Positions 31,644 to 42,299 of a DNA stretch of 64,000 nucleotides are shown one piece after another (positions within the stretch are counted from its first letter, which is position 1; the number at the start of each line of letters is the position of its first letter). Under the pieces are notes generated by a model. That model made no database searches. It was given only the letters and a program-made list of their open reading frames with translations, and was not told the DNA's origin. Made by a program: the position numbers and the translations under genes. The DNA is from Methanomicrobiales archaeon HGW-Methanomicrobiales-2 (lineage in GTDB: Archaea > Halobacteriota > Methanomicrobia > Methanomicrobiales > Methanoculleaceae): positions 1 through 64,000 of the forward strand of contig PGYL01000008.1 of the NCBI GenBank assembly GCA_002839645.1, given 5' to 3'.

Positions 31644-33290
31644 GTGCATTCAAGAAATTTACGCGTGATAAGAGCAGGACTGGTCCTGTTGGCTCTGTTC
31701 CTCTTCTCCATACCGCTGCCGGTATCCGCCGGCCTCTACACCGAGTCGTGCGGGATGGTCTGGGAGGATGCCTGCATCCCGTTCGAGCGGAACAACGAGA
31801 CGGCCTACAACGAGGAGTTGTTCGCATCTTTCGCGCCGATTGCGGCGAACCTGACGGAGGCCCCCGACCTCAGCAACATGTCCTGGAGTGATGCCTTCCG
31901 CGAGACCTGCGCCTACATGGAGGAGCGCTACGCCTTCACGGAGTGGCGCGGCGTCGACTGGGATTCGCTTTATGCGACCTACGCGCCGAAGATCGCGGAT
32001 GCCGAGAAGAACGGTGACAGGGCCGCGTACTACCGCACGCTCCGGGAGTTCTCCGGCGCCATCCCGGACGGGCACGTCATGGTCCTCGCTCCCGATGATT
32101 TCGGGGCGAAGTACGCCGATATCGGCGGGGGTTACGGGCTCGCCGTCGCAAGGCTCGATTCCGGCAAGGTCATCGTGATCTACGTCGCGGAGGGGAGCGA
32201 GGCTGAACGGGCGGGGGTCCGGTTCGGCGATGAGGTGGTCTCCTGGAATGGCCGGCCCATCGGGGAGGCGATCGACGCGGCCTCGATCATCTGGGCCCCG
32301 GTCAAGCCCTCGACCGGAGAAGGGATCCTCCTCCAGAAGCAGCGGTTCCTGACCCGGGCGCCCGTCGGCACTCCGGCGAAGGTCGGCATCGCCGGCCCGG
32401 AGGGCTCCGCCCCCCGCACGATCAACCTGACCGCGGCGGACGACGGTTACGAGACCCTCGCCCGGACGAGCATCTTCCTCGGCCGCGAGGCAAACGACGG
32501 AAAGGCCGGCTCGTCGGCGGAACTCAAAGGGATGATCTCGAACGATACCGTGACTTCCCGAACCCTGCCGGGAGGCATTGCCTACATCGCTGTCTACGAA
32601 GAGTTTTATGATGTCTACCAGCCCTTCAGGGCGGCGGTGAAGGACGCGATCGCGAGCGGCGCGCCCGGCATCGTCGTCGATCTCCGGTTCAACCGGGGTG
32701 GAGACGACAACCTGGCCGCCGCCTACGCCGGATGGTTCGTGGACCGGCCGGTCTTCTATGAATACGGCACCACCTACGACCCCGGGACCGGGGAGCCCGC
32801 GGTCCTCTGGGAGTCCTGGACACAGCCCCGGCCCGACCGCTACACCGGTCCGGTCGCCCTCCTGGTCAGCCCCTACACCATCAGTTCGGGCGAAGGTCTC
32901 CCGAAGGTCTTTGCCGAATCCGGAACAGGCGCGATCGTCTCGTGGTACGGGACGAACGGGGCGTTCGGCATGGAATCGATGGGGCCGCTGCTCCCCCTCG
33001 GTATCCTGACCGCCTTCCCGACGGGCGCATCGCTCGATGAGAGCGGAAGTATTCAGGTGGACAGCAACGCCTCGATGGTCGGCGGGGTCGCCCCGACGGT
33101 GCGGGTGCCGCTCGATACGGAGACCCTGGCACGGGCGATGGCCGGGGAGGACGTCCAGCTCGCGTATGCGGTCGAGTGGATCGGAGGGCAGAATAGAGAG
33201 TCCTCCCCCGCCCCGACGGCGGCGGCACCCGGGTGGGCGGCCGTGCTCGCGGCGTTTGCGGTTATTGCTGTCTGGTACGGTCGGCGGTAA
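31644..33290 (+). CDS. Secreted S41-family peptidase with PDZ domain and C-terminal membrane anchor
   Basis: N-terminal signal peptide; PDZ-like region (VAEGSEAERAGVRFGDEVVSWNGRPI); IVVDLRFNRGGDDNLAAAYAGWFVDRP; SPYTISSGEGLPKVFAESG; C-terminal APGWAAVLAAFAVIAVWYGRR resembling PGF-CTERM anchors. Confidence 0.8.
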   Translation: MHSRNLRVIRAGLVLLALFLFSIPLPVSAGLYTESCGMVWEDACIPFERNNETAYNEELFASFAPIAANLTEAPDLSNMSWSDAFRETCAYMEERYAFTEWRGVDWDSLYATYAPKIADAEKNGDRAAYYRTLREFSGAIPDGHVMVLAPDDFGAKYADIGGGYGLAVARLDSGKVIVIYVAEGSEAERAGVRFGDEVVSWNGRPIGEAIDAASIIWAPVKPSTGEGILLQKQRFLTRAPVGTPAKVGIAGPEGSAPRTINLTAADDGYETLARTSIFLGREANDGKAGSSAELKGMISNDTVTSRTLPGGIAYIAVYEEFYDVYQPFRAAVKDAIASGAPGIVVDLRFNRGGDDNLAAAYAGWFVDRPVFYEYGTTYDPGTGEPAVLWESWTQPRPDRYTGPVALLVSPYTISSGEGLPKVFAESGTGAIVSWYGTNGAFGMESMGPLLPLGILTAFPTGASLDESGSIQVDSNASMVGGVAPTVRVPLDTETLARAMAGEDVQLAYAVEWIGGQNRESSPAPTAAAPGWAAVLAAFAVIAVWYGRR

Positions 33291-33395
33291 GGGTGGGAGG
33301 AGTCTGCTCCAGGCCGGAAGAGACGGGGATTTTCCGGATGGGGATGATCCCCGTATAAAAAGAGTCCTCCGGGGGTTATCCCCCGGAAGATCCGC

Positions 33396-36300
33396 TTACT
33401 GGTATTCCAGCGGCTGCACTTCTTTTGGCAGGCCGCCCTTGAAGTGCTGCTGCACCTTCCCGTAGTACTGGCGCAGCCTCTCGTTCATCGTCGCGTGCAC
33501 TTTGTCCCGTGCATTCTCAAAATGCGACGGCTTCACGACGGCGGCATCCTCCCGCATGGCGAGCATGGCTGCCTCCCGGGCGAGCGCCTCGAGGTCCGAG
33601 CCGACGAACCCCTCGGCATCGGTCGCTATCTTCTTGAGGAGTCGGGCCCGTGCAGGATCGTCGAGGGTCACTTTCTGCTGGGCGAGGAGGTCGACGAGTT
33701 TCTTCCGCCGGATGTTGCTCTCGAGCTTCTCGCCATCTGGTGCAATCGCGTCGAGATGTCTACCCACATCTTCGATGGTCTCCTGATAAGTAGTCATAAC
33801 GTCCCGGCTCACGTCTTTGAGTGTGTCCCCTGAAAGCCCCTCTGTTAACTTCACGAGGACTCCAATCGTAGAGTCCTTGATGGTGGGTGTATAGTGGAGG
33901 AAGCTCTCGCGGATCTTTTCTTGGTTTTTGGTTCCAATGACCTGGAACAGTTCTTCGAGTTCGCTCTCTGTAATTTTCTCTGTCGATCCCACAAGATCTA
34001 CTATTGCGGAGTCCTCGATTGTAGGCATGTGATGAGTAAGATTCGCGAAGATCTCCTTTCGGTGATTAACCCAAATAGACAAGATCAGGTCGTTGAGTCT
34101 GCTCTCCAAAAACCCTTCCGCCAGCCTCACGAGGTCTTCGATCGTAGAATCCTTGATAGATCTGTATCTAGTGTGGGCTTTGCGGATATCCTCCTGGTTG
34201 TTGGTTCCAATTGCGCAGAACAGGTCTTCAAGTTCAGTCTCCGTAATTCCCTCCGTTGACTTCGCGAGGTCTTCGATCGTGGAATCCCTGATAGTAGGCA
34301 TGTACTTGGCGAGAATCTTGAAAGCCTTCCTCCGGTAATAGATCCCTATGGACAGGATCAGATCATGAAGTTCGTTTTCTGAAAGTCCCTCCGTCAGCTT
34401 CACAAGGTCTTCGATAATAGAGCCTTCGATTGGCACCTTTTGCCGGGAAAGGAGGTCAATGAGTATCCTCCTTCGAACGTCATGCTGAAGTCCCTCCTCT
34501 TTTCTTGCCACACTTGTAGTGAACTGATGACTTGCAAGTTGATTCCTCACATCTTCGGTGTTCACTCGACGGGCCCTGACGACCAAGGCTAGGTCACTGA
34601 GTTCACTTTCCCAGATCTCCTCTGCCATCTCCATGAGGTCTTCTACTGTTGAGTCTTTGATTGACTCTTCCTGCCGAGCAAGGAGGTCGACGAGTTTCCT
34701 TCTCCGGAGTTCACGCTGGAATCCCTCATCTTTTCTCGCTGCGATCGCGGCGAGTCGATTCCTTGCAATTTGATTCCTCAAGTACTGGATGCTGACATGG
34801 TTATTGGCCCTGACGGCGAGAATCAGATCTTCAAGTTCGTTCTCCGAGAGTTTCTCGGTGATCGCCACGAGCTCTCCCATCGTCGAGCCCTCGAGCGGCA
34901 TATAGCGGGTGTGGATAGCGAGGATCTTCTGCCGGTCTTCCCACCCGGGTTCGCCGATGTAGACGAGTCGGTCGAACCGGCCGGGCCGGAGAAGCGCCGG
35001 GTCGACCATATCCGGCCGGTTCGTCGCTCCCATCACCACCACGCCCCGGAGTTCCTCGAGACCGTCGATCTCGGTGAGGATCTGGTTTAAGACGCTCTCG
35101 ATCACGTGCGACTCGCTGCCGCCGCCCCGGGCCGGGGCGAGCGCATCGAATTCGTCGAAGAAGATGATGGCCGGCGCTACCTGCCGGGCTTTCTTGAAGA
35201 TCTCGCGGACCCCCCGCTCGCTTTCGCCCACCCACTTCGAGAGGAGCTGGGGGCCCTTGACCGGGATGAAGTTCGCGCCGCTCTCGCTCGCGACCGCCTT
35301 TGCGATCAGGGTCTTTCCGGTCCCCGGCGGGCCGTAGAGGAGGACGCCCTTCGGCGGTTCGATGCTGAGGTTCTCGAACCGCTCCCGCTGGGTGAGCGGG
35401 TACTCCACCACCTCGCGGATCTCCTGCTTCGCCTCTTCGAGGCCTCCCACGTCTTCCCAGGAGGTGTGGGGCACTTCGAGGAGGATCTCCCGCATGGCGC
35501 TCGGGCCCACATCGCGGAGGGCGTCGCGGAAGTCCCGCCCGAGCACTTCCATCTTCTCGAGGGTCTCGGGCGGGATCTCCTCGGCCTCCAGGTCGATCTC
35601 GGGGAGATAACGCCGCAGTGCCTTGATCGCCGCCTCACGGGCGAGGGCGGCGAGGTCTGCCCCGACAAACCCATGGGTCTGCTGGGCGATGGCGGCGATC
35701 GAGACATCGTCGGCAAGCGGCATACCGCGGGTGTGGATATGGAGCACCTGGGTCCGGTCGTCCTCTGAGGGAACCCCGATCTCGATCTCCCGGTCGAACC
35801 GTCCCGGGCGCCGGAGGGCGGGGTCGATGGCGTCGAGCCGGTTCGTGGCCCCGATCACCACGACCTGTCCCCGCTCTTCAAGCCCGTCCATCATGGTGAG
35901 GAGCTGGGCCACTACGCGCCGTTCGACCTCCCCGGTCACCTCCTCGCGCCGGGGGGCGATGGAGTCGAGTTCGTCGATGAAGATGATGGCGGGAGCGTGC
36001 TGCCGTGCGTCCTCAAAGACCTCACGGAGCCGCTGCTCGCTCTCACCGTAGTACTTCGAGATCACCTCCGGTCCTGCTATGGAGATGAAATGCGCTCCGC
36101 TCTCGCTTGCGACCGCCTTTGCGATCAGGGTCTTTCCGGTCCCCGGCGGACCATAGAGGAGGACACCCTTCGGCGGCTCGATACCGAGCTTCCTGAAGAT
36201 CTCCGGGTGGCGCATGGGCAGTTCGATCGTCTCGCGGACACGCTGCAGCTCGCCTTTCAGGCCGCCGATGTCCTCGTAGCTGATCCTCTTTACGCCCTCA

Positions 36301-36824
36301 AACCCGGCCGCAGGCTTCTCGGAGAACTCGATCTTCGTGTTCTTGGTGATGATCACGGCGGTCTCCGGCTCGACCACCACGGCTTTGAACGCGACCAGCT
36401 GGGGCTGCATGAACGGGAGCCCCGCCTGGATCGGTACGGAGTCGTTCTTCACGATCGGGAAGTCAATCAGTTTGTTGACGACGCTGCCGTAGTTGATGGG
36501 GAGTTGTTTGGGGAGATCTTCGGGAGGCGCGAGCACGACCCGTTTCGCCTCGTCCTCCGCATCCAGCGTTTTTATCTTCACCCGATCCCCGATGCTCGCG
36601 CCGGTGTTGAGCCGGGTGAAATTATCGATCCGAACCTTACCCTGGTGCCAGTCGTTTACCATGGCACGCCAGACCTTGGCCACGGTCCGACGCTTCCCTT
36701 CGATGGCGACAAGGTCTCCGGGGTTGAGCCGAAGCTGCAGCATGGTGTCAGGGTCAAGCCGTGCCTTGCCCGCCCCCTGATCCTCCGGATAAGCGCTATC
36801 CACCTTCAAGTATATCTCGGGCAT
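33396..36824 (-). CDS. CDC48/VCP(VAT)-like AAA ATPase with expanded repeat insertion in the D2 lid
   Basis: 1142 aa: N-domain, two AAA modules (GPPGTGKT twice, [24 protein letters not shown]), C-terminal [23 protein letters not shown]; about 400 aa repetitive segment between D2 and C-terminal lid. Confidence 0.92.
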   Translation of the reverse strand: MPEIYLKVDSAYPEDQGAGKARLDPDTMLQLRLNPGDLVAIEGKRRTVAKVWRAMVNDWHQGKVRIDNFTRLNTGASIGDRVKIKTLDAEDEAKRVVLAPPEDLPKQLPINYGSVVNKLIDFPIVKNDSVPIQAGLPFMQPQLVAFKAVVVEPETAVIITKNTKIEFSEKPAAGFEGVKRISYEDIGGLKGELQRVRETIELPMRHPEIFRKLGIEPPKGVLLYGPPGTGKTLIAKAVASESGAHFISIAGPEVISKYYGESEQRLREVFEDARQHAPAIIFIDELDSIAPRREEVTGEVERRVVAQLLTMMDGLEERGQVVVIGATNRLDAIDPALRRPGRFDREIEIGVPSEDDRTQVLHIHTRGMPLADDVSIAAIAQQTHGFVGADLAALAREAAIKALRRYLPEIDLEAEEIPPETLEKMEVLGRDFRDALRDVGPSAMREILLEVPHTSWEDVGGLEEAKQEIREVVEYPLTQRERFENLSIEPPKGVLLYGPPGTGKTLIAKAVASESGANFIPVKGPQLLSKWVGESERGVREIFKKARQVAPAIIFFDEFDALAPARGGGSESHVIESVLNQILTEIDGLEELRGVVVMGATNRPDMVDPALLRPGRFDRLVYIGEPGWEDRQKILAIHTRYMPLEGSTMGELVAITEKLSENELEDLILAVRANNHVSIQYLRNQIARNRLAAIAARKDEGFQRELRRRKLVDLLARQEESIKDSTVEDLMEMAEEIWESELSDLALVVRARRVNTEDVRNQLASHQFTTSVARKEEGLQHDVRRRILIDLLSRQKVPIEGSIIEDLVKLTEGLSENELHDLILSIGIYYRRKAFKILAKYMPTIRDSTIEDLAKSTEGITETELEDLFCAIGTNNQEDIRKAHTRYRSIKDSTIEDLVRLAEGFLESRLNDLILSIWVNHRKEIFANLTHHMPTIEDSAIVDLVGSTEKITESELEELFQVIGTKNQEKIRESFLHYTPTIKDSTIGVLVKLTEGLSGDTLKDVSRDVMTTYQETIEDVGRHLDAIAPDGEKLESNIRRKKLVDLLAQQKVTLDDPARARLLKKIATDAEGFVGSDLEALAREAAMLAMREDAAVVKPSHFENARDKVHATMNERLRQYYGKVQQHFKGGLPKEVQPLEYQ
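33882..34430 (-). repeat. Four degenerate ~45-46 aa (135-138 bp) coding repeats inside the CDC48-like gene
   Basis: Repeats I(K/R/E)(D/G)S(T/A/I)I(E/V)DL(V)xxTE(G/K)(I/L)(T/S)E(S/N)ELxxL; AAGGTCTTCGATxGTxGAATCC-like blocks at about 33855, 33993, 34131, 34266, 34404. Confidence 0.85.
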
Positions 36825-36870
36825 TACCTCTAGTTCTTATATTTCGGGGATTTATAAGTACTGGAGACGC

Positions 36871-38064
36871 ATGAACATACTTCTCTTCGACCCGTTCAAC
36901 GGAGCCGCAGGCGACATGATCATCGGAACTCTGCTCGATCTGGGGGCCGATGAAGAACCTGTCAGGACAGCCATGCGTTCCGTCGTCGGCGAACCGACAA
37001 TAGAACGGGTAGACCGCTCCGGCATCCGTGCGGTCCAGGTGAAAGCGCATGCCCCGGTGGATCACCGCACTCTTGACGAGGTGCTCGACCGGGTGGCCGG
37101 GAGCGACGCCCCCGCCCCTGCACGGGATATGGCACGGCGGGTCTTTCTCCGGATACACCGGGCCGAGGAGAGCATCCACGGGCCCGGAGCGCATTTCCAC
37201 GAGGTGGGTGCGGACGACGCCGTCGCCGACGTGGTCGGGGCCTGCACCGCCCTCCACGCCCTCGGCGTCGACGGCGTGGCCGTCCTCCCGGTTGCCCTCG
37301 GCCGTGGCTTTGCGGTCGGGGCTCACGGGACCTTCCCCATCCCCGCCCCGGCGACCGTGGCGATCCTCGCCGCATCGGACCTCGCGACCGCCCCCGGTAA
37401 CGAGGAGCGGGAACTCTGCACCCCGACGGGAGCCGCACTCCTCGCCGAGTTCTCGACGGTCCGGCCCGAAGACCTCGGCTCTCGCACCATCCGGGCGGTC
37501 GGCTACGGGGCCGGGAGCAGAAACCCCGCAGGGAAGCCGAACGTCCTCCGGTCGATGCTCGTCGCGACGGCGGGCCAGGTCACCGGGGACCGCGTCGATA
37601 TCCTCGAGACGAACGTCGACGACGTCACCGGGGAGGCCCTCGCCTACACGCTCGGCCGCCTGATGGAGGAGGGGGCACGGGACGCAAGCGCCATTCCTCT
37701 CGTGATGAAGAAAGGGCGGAGCGGGCACCTCGTCCGGGTGGTATGCCGCCCCGATGCGACCGACAACCTCGTGGGCGTGATGGCCCGGGAGCTCGGGACG
37801 CTCGGGATACGGTGCATACCGATGGTTCACCGGTCGGTCGCCGAACGGACGGTTGAAGCGGTCACGGTGACCATACGTGGCCGGGAGTGGATGATCGACG
37901 TGAAGTGCGGCTGGTCGGGGAAGAAGATCACCTCCTTCAAGGCGGAATACGAGCAGGCGGCGGCGTGCGCCCGGGAGACCGGGGTGCCGTTCCGTGAGGT
38001 CGCCGGCACCGTCGAAGCGGCTGCACGCCGCCTCTTCGTCGAGCGGGGTGTGCTCGCACCATGA
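36871..38064 (+). CDS. larC: LarC family nickel insertion / nickel-pincer cofactor protein (DUF111)
   Basis: MNILLFDPFNGAAGDMIIGTLLDLGAD; HFHEVGADDAVADVVGACTAL; CTPTGAALLAEF; ETNVDDVTGEALAYTLGRLMEEGARDASAIPLVMKKGRSGH. Confidence 0.92.
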   Translation: MNILLFDPFNGAAGDMIIGTLLDLGADEEPVRTAMRSVVGEPTIERVDRSGIRAVQVKAHAPVDHRTLDEVLDRVAGSDAPAPARDMARRVFLRIHRAEESIHGPGAHFHEVGADDAVADVVGACTALHALGVDGVAVLPVALGRGFAVGAHGTFPIPAPATVAILAASDLATAPGNEERELCTPTGAALLAEFSTVRPEDLGSRTIRAVGYGAGSRNPAGKPNVLRSMLVATAGQVTGDRVDILETNVDDVTGEALAYTLGRLMEEGARDASAIPLVMKKGRSGHLVRVVCRPDATDNLVGVMARELGTLGIRCIPMVHRSVAERTVEAVTVTIRGREWMIDVKCGWSGKKITSFKAEYEQAAACARETGVPFREVAGTVEAAARRLFVERGVLAP

Positions 38065-38738
38065 AACCGGACCGGGTCAGCACGGGGAGCCAGGCTCTCG
38101 ACGACCTGCTCGGGGGCGGGCTTGAACGGCGGACGATCACCCAGATCTACGGCGAGTCCGCGAGCGGCAAGAGCACCTTCTGCCTGATGGCCGCGGTGGC
38201 CTCTCTCCGGGCCGGGAACTCGGTCGTCTACATCGACACCGAGGGGTTCTCGGTGGAGCGGTTTACGCAGATCGCCGGGACGGAAGCCGCAGAGTTCGCA
38301 GACCGGCTCTACCTCTTCGAGCCGATCGACTTTGCCCAGCAGGGGACAATGATCGCCGATGCGGAAGGGCTGCTCAAGGCGAGCGACCATGCCCCCATCG
38401 GACTGCTGGTGATGGACTCGGCCACCGCCCTCTACCGGACGGAACTCGATCTCGGGCGGGAGGCGTTGCGGAAGCTCCTGCACCACATGATAAAACTCCT
38501 CGGGCTTGCGAAGAAGTACAACATCCCGGTCCTGATCACCAACCAGATCTTCATGGATATCGAACGCGAACGGGTCTCCGGTCTCGGGGGGACGGCGCTC
38601 GAGCATCTCTCGAAGGCCATCGTGAGGCTCGAAAAGAAGGATAGTGTCCGGCGGGCCATGCTCAGGAAGCACCGGTCCCGGCCGGAAGGGCTCACGTTTG
38701 ATTTTCTGATCACCGAGGACGGGATCAGAAAAGTATAG
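38061..38738 (+). CDS. radB: DNA repair and recombination protein RadB
   Basis: RVSTGSQALDDLLGGGLERRTITQIYGESASGKSTFCLMAA; LLVMDSATALYR; NIPVLITNQIF. Confidence 0.9.
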   Translation: MKPDRVSTGSQALDDLLGGGLERRTITQIYGESASGKSTFCLMAAVASLRAGNSVVYIDTEGFSVERFTQIAGTEAAEFADRLYLFEPIDFAQQGTMIADAEGLLKASDHAPIGLLVMDSATALYRTELDLGREALRKLLHHMIKLLGLAKKYNIPVLITNQIFMDIERERVSGLGGTALEHLSKAIVRLEKKDSVRRAMLRKHRSRPEGLTFDFLITEDGIRKV

Positions 38739-39546
38739 TGCCCTCAAAGACTGTTTCGGCGGGGCCTTCCATGGTGACGTCCTCGCCGAAGCGGATGACG
38801 AGCGGCCCGCCTTTTGTCTCGACCCTTACTGTCTCCCCGGCGTTGCCGAGGTGGCGGGCGACCGCTGCCGCCGCGGTGGCGCCTGTGCCGCAGCTTTCGG
38901 TCTCGCCCTCGACACCGCGCTCGAACGTCCGGATCCGGAGCACATCGCCGGCGGTCTCGACGAAGTTGACGTTCGCACCCTCAAGGAAGGAGGGGTGGTT
39001 CCGTATCGCGGGGCCGGCGGTGGCGATGTCGACGGCGCCTATTTCTTTGACGAAGACAACGGCGTGAGGGACGCCGGTGTTCGCGGCATAGACGGTGAAG
39101 TTGCGGATCTCCTCTTTGTATTCGCCGTTCCCGGTGGCGGGGATGGCGTTCCGCTCGAACGCGGGCGCCGGCATCGTGATCGTCGCGGTGAACTCATCCT
39201 CCGCGTAGCCCATCGTCACCGCCACGATCCCGGCCCCGGTCTCGACCGAGCAGGATTCTTTGACGTAGCCGGCGTCATGGGCGTACTTCGCGAGGCACCG
39301 GATGCCGTTTCCGCACATCGCGGCCTCGCTCTCGTCGGGCTGCAAAAGCCGCATCCGGATGTCGGCGGCATCGGATGCCTGGAGGAAGAGGATGCCGTCG
39401 GCGCCGATGCCGAACCTGCGGTCGCAGTAGAGCGCCGCAAACGCTCCCTTCATCTCCTCGGGGATGGCTTCCTGTTCGAATTCGTCAATCAGAATAAAGT
39501 CGTTGCCGTTTCCCTGCAGTTTGGTAAATCCGATCTCCATCTCCAT
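38725..39546 (-). CDS. dapF: Diaminopimelate epimerase
   Basis: FTKLQGNGNDFILIDE; AAMCGNGIRCLAKYA; ESCGTGATAAAAVA. Confidence 0.95.
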   Translation of the reverse strand: MEMEIGFTKLQGNGNDFILIDEFEQEAIPEEMKGAFAALYCDRRFGIGADGILFLQASDAADIRMRLLQPDESEAAMCGNGIRCLAKYAHDAGYVKESCSVETGAGIVAVTMGYAEDEFTATITMPAPAFERNAIPATGNGEYKEEIRNFTVYAANTGVPHAVVFVKEIGAVDIATAGPAIRNHPSFLEGANVNFVETAGDVLRIRTFERGVEGETESCGTGATAAAAVARHLGNAGETVRVETKGGPLVIRFGEDVTMEGPAETVFEGTILF

Positions 39547-39639
39547 AGTGTAGCCTCGCTAGTGTAGGTATTGGGAGCGGCGGGTGATAAACCGTGGTGG
39601 TTCGTGGGGGATGGGGTCCGGCAGGGGAGCGGTGCATCC

Positions 39640-40167
39640 TTATGGTTCCATTCGAGGACCGAGGACCGGCTCCGGCGGGGAAATGAACACCGTGAACTTC
39701 ACCGGGATATCCTCAATCCCCATCTCCTTTGCCCGCGTATCAAGCATCGTATACACTGTTTCTATCGAGGAGACATTCTCCGGCGGAGGTGGGCCGTTCC
39801 AGATGCTCACCCGGAGATAGCCGTCAAGATCGTAGCCGAAACCGATGAGAGACCCGTTGGGATAGAGGTAGTCTTTCTGTATCCGATCTTCTATGGCGGT
39901 GGTGAAATTCTCCAGATCCGGAAGCGATGCGCTTTTTCCACCCTTCGAGAAGGGAAGCCCTCCGAGCGTGATGGTGATGGGCTCCTGCCTGTTCAGGCCG
40001 GCTTTGAGGCGCTCGACGTCCAATCCGGCGAGTGCCGGCTGATATGGCTGGAGTTTCGCGGCGGACGCTGCCGGCCCCTGATCCCGCAGGCCTTCGGAGA
40101 GGCACAGTCCTGCGGAGAGGCTGAGCACAAGGGCGAAAAGCAGTATCGGGACTGAAAATTTACTCAT
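39640..40167 (-). CDS. Hypothetical secreted protein
   Basis: 175 aa with N-terminal hydrophobic signal (VPILLFALVLSLSAGLCLS). Confidence 0.6.
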   Translation of the reverse strand: MSKFSVPILLFALVLSLSAGLCLSEGLRDQGPAASAAKLQPYQPALAGLDVERLKAGLNRQEPITITLGGLPFSKGGKSASLPDLENFTTAIEDRIQKDYLYPNGSLIGFGYDLDGYLRVSIWNGPPPPENVSSIETVYTMLDTRAKEMGIEDIPVKFTVFISPPEPVLGPRMEP

Positions 40168-40260
40168 GACTATGCATCCTCATTTCGTTAACGGAAGAGC
40201 ACCTGGTTCCCTCTGCACACCTGGTATTGGTGGAAAATACCCGTCACCGCGGTTCGGTCA

Positions 40261-41019
40261 TCAGGCATGCAACAAGGACTCCGCATCCCGGTATTCCACT
40301 GTCTCAGCCTTGCCAAGGTCACGAAGCGTGAACAGCGTGCAGCAGTGGCTACTCTCTCCGGGGGCAGGCCCTCCTGATATACCGGTAGAACCGTCACTCG
40401 TTCTATTAAAGACGGCAATGTCATACCAGGGGTCATTTGTAGAGAACGCCACCCTCTCCAGGGGAACGACCTCACCCCGGTGCAGGGCAAAGAGGCTTCT
40501 GTACCATGCTTCATATGCCAGATCTCCATACTGTGCATCGACCTCGATGATCAGCCCCGTGTTCTCGCCGGTCAGTTTCCGGTAAGGGATCCGTTCGATC
40601 TCAGAGAGGAGGACGAGCGGGTGCTCCCCTACTGGTACTCTATCGACAGTCCAGGAATCCCAGGTCATGATGCTCATAGGGCTGACTCTAATCCGGTAGA
40701 ATTGATGGAGATCTTCATTGTCTCCGTAGAAGCTCATATGCAACGATTTGATCGATCCGTCATCTGTGGCTACGAGCGTCAGGTCTCCAAGGACCGCTGT
40801 TGTGTTCTCGATGCCGGTCCACTCCTCTATGATCGCCCACATCCCCGAGAGCGGGGTGCCATAGATATTCTGCGGAAGAGAGACTGCGGGGGGTCCGGGG
40901 TCATAAATGAGCACGGATATGGATAGAATCCCGGCGGCAGCGAACACAATGCAGATCGCCAGAGCGATGATTTTTTTCTGCTTATTTTGTGATGGGCCTT
41001 CGATCATCTTCACACTCAC
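40261..41019 (-). CDS. Hypothetical membrane-anchored protein
   Basis: 252 aa; N-terminal TM IIALAICIVFAAAGILSISVLIY. Confidence 0.6.
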   Translation of the reverse strand: MSVKMIEGPSQNKQKKIIALAICIVFAAAGILSISVLIYDPGPPAVSLPQNIYGTPLSGMWAIIEEWTGIENTTAVLGDLTLVATDDGSIKSLHMSFYGDNEDLHQFYRIRVSPMSIMTWDSWTVDRVPVGEHPLVLLSEIERIPYRKLTGENTGLIIEVDAQYGDLAYEAWYRSLFALHRGEVVPLERVAFSTNDPWYDIAVFNRTSDGSTGISGGPAPGESSHCCTLFTLRDLGKAETVEYRDAESLLHA

Positions 41020-41056
41020 AGCATATTAAAAAAGATATGTTTCACCTACTCAACCA

Positions 41057-42100
41057 TCAATACTGGAAATTAATGTTCCAAGTATGGCTTAATGTATGGT
41101 AAGTGGTCACTCCATTGTAGAATTGCCCGTCGGCCTGAAGATTCAAGATCCTGTACGTGCCACTGCTGTGCTGACTCACTGAACCGACGCTCCCTGGTTT
41201 CATACCCCCAGTCGTTTCTTTCGCATCATCGCTGTTGAAGAACATCTCCCACTTTGCTTTCTCGGTGCCAGTGCTGCTCCGGTCGTACGTCGTCACTTCG
41301 GGTTGATCGTAACTCCAGCTCCATGTTGCTGAAGCGCCTCCGGTGCCCCCCGTTATGGATACCCCGATTGTTTGTGCTCCCGTTTTGGTTCCAAGAGGAT
41401 CCCACTCATACAGTTCGGGGCTACCGAATGTTCCTGCAGACCAATCGTGTAGCATAGTCCCCATTCTATTCTTCCATGAGATCATCTCAAAAGCCTGACA
41501 ACCTGGCTCCATGGCAAAAATCTGTTTGATCGCAAACCAATCTTTCGTACTGTCTCCATCGTTTGACAACTGTTGAAGTTCATAATTGTCCGTCACACCA
41601 CCATACGGGCTCAGATAGTAGTCACCGGTCATGAGACCAATTGTTACCCACTCAGCACTAGCCAGTGCTCCTGCTTGCTCAGCAACCGCAAGTTGTGGAT
41701 TGACAATATTTGAGTCATACCATTCCTGTGCTTTCTTCTGGATGATGGAAACAGATTCCTCATCACCTGCAAGCCCGACGTACTGAACAGGGACTCCACG
41801 AGCGTCAAGAGTGAAACCATAGGCCACGATTTCGGCGCCTTCGGGCACAACTGGATCGGCCAATACGAGTGGCGCATGACTTTCGGTCCTCTGTTGGGAG
41901 TTGTCGATCACGCTCTCCCTCATCTCTTTCAAGTCACTCAGAGTTATCGGATTTGTGAAATCTGTAACTCTGTAAACTGACGAAACATCACTGTTTCCGG
42001 TGTTTATCGACGTTGCGCTCACCGCAGGCGCCACAACCATACTCACCAGAAACACGGCGAGGAGCCCAGAAAGTGCCCGCATTCCAATCTTTCCATTCAT
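41057..42100 (-). CDS. Hypothetical secreted protein
   Basis: Start reassigned to MNGKIGMRALSGLLAVFLVSMVVAPAVSA signal peptide; AT-richer than flanks. Confidence 0.7.
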   Translation of the reverse strand: MNGKIGMRALSGLLAVFLVSMVVAPAVSATSINTGNSDVSSVYRVTDFTNPITLSDLKEMRESVIDNSQQRTESHAPLVLADPVVPEGAEIVAYGFTLDARGVPVQYVGLAGDEESVSIIQKKAQEWYDSNIVNPQLAVAEQAGALASAEWVTIGLMTGDYYLSPYGGVTDNYELQQLSNDGDSTKDWFAIKQIFAMEPGCQAFEMISWKNRMGTMLHDWSAGTFGSPELYEWDPLGTKTGAQTIGVSITGGTGGASATWSWSYDQPEVTTYDRSSTGTEKAKWEMFFNSDDAKETTGGMKPGSVGSVSQHSSGTYRILNLQADGQFYNGVTTYHTLSHTWNINFQY

Positions 42101-42299
42101 TTCATTTTCCTCCGATAACTCCCGGAGGCAGGAGAGGCATACCTTCAAGTACGGGAAGCGCACACATTCCCTTTGCCTCCGGGCGCGCGGGACGTTCACC
42201 CATCCGATTCGCTACTGGCCGGGTGAACCTCCGCACTGGTGCAGGCGCTGCCTGCGGCACCTACGATTGAGAACTCAACGTCCCTCTATATCCCTTTTC

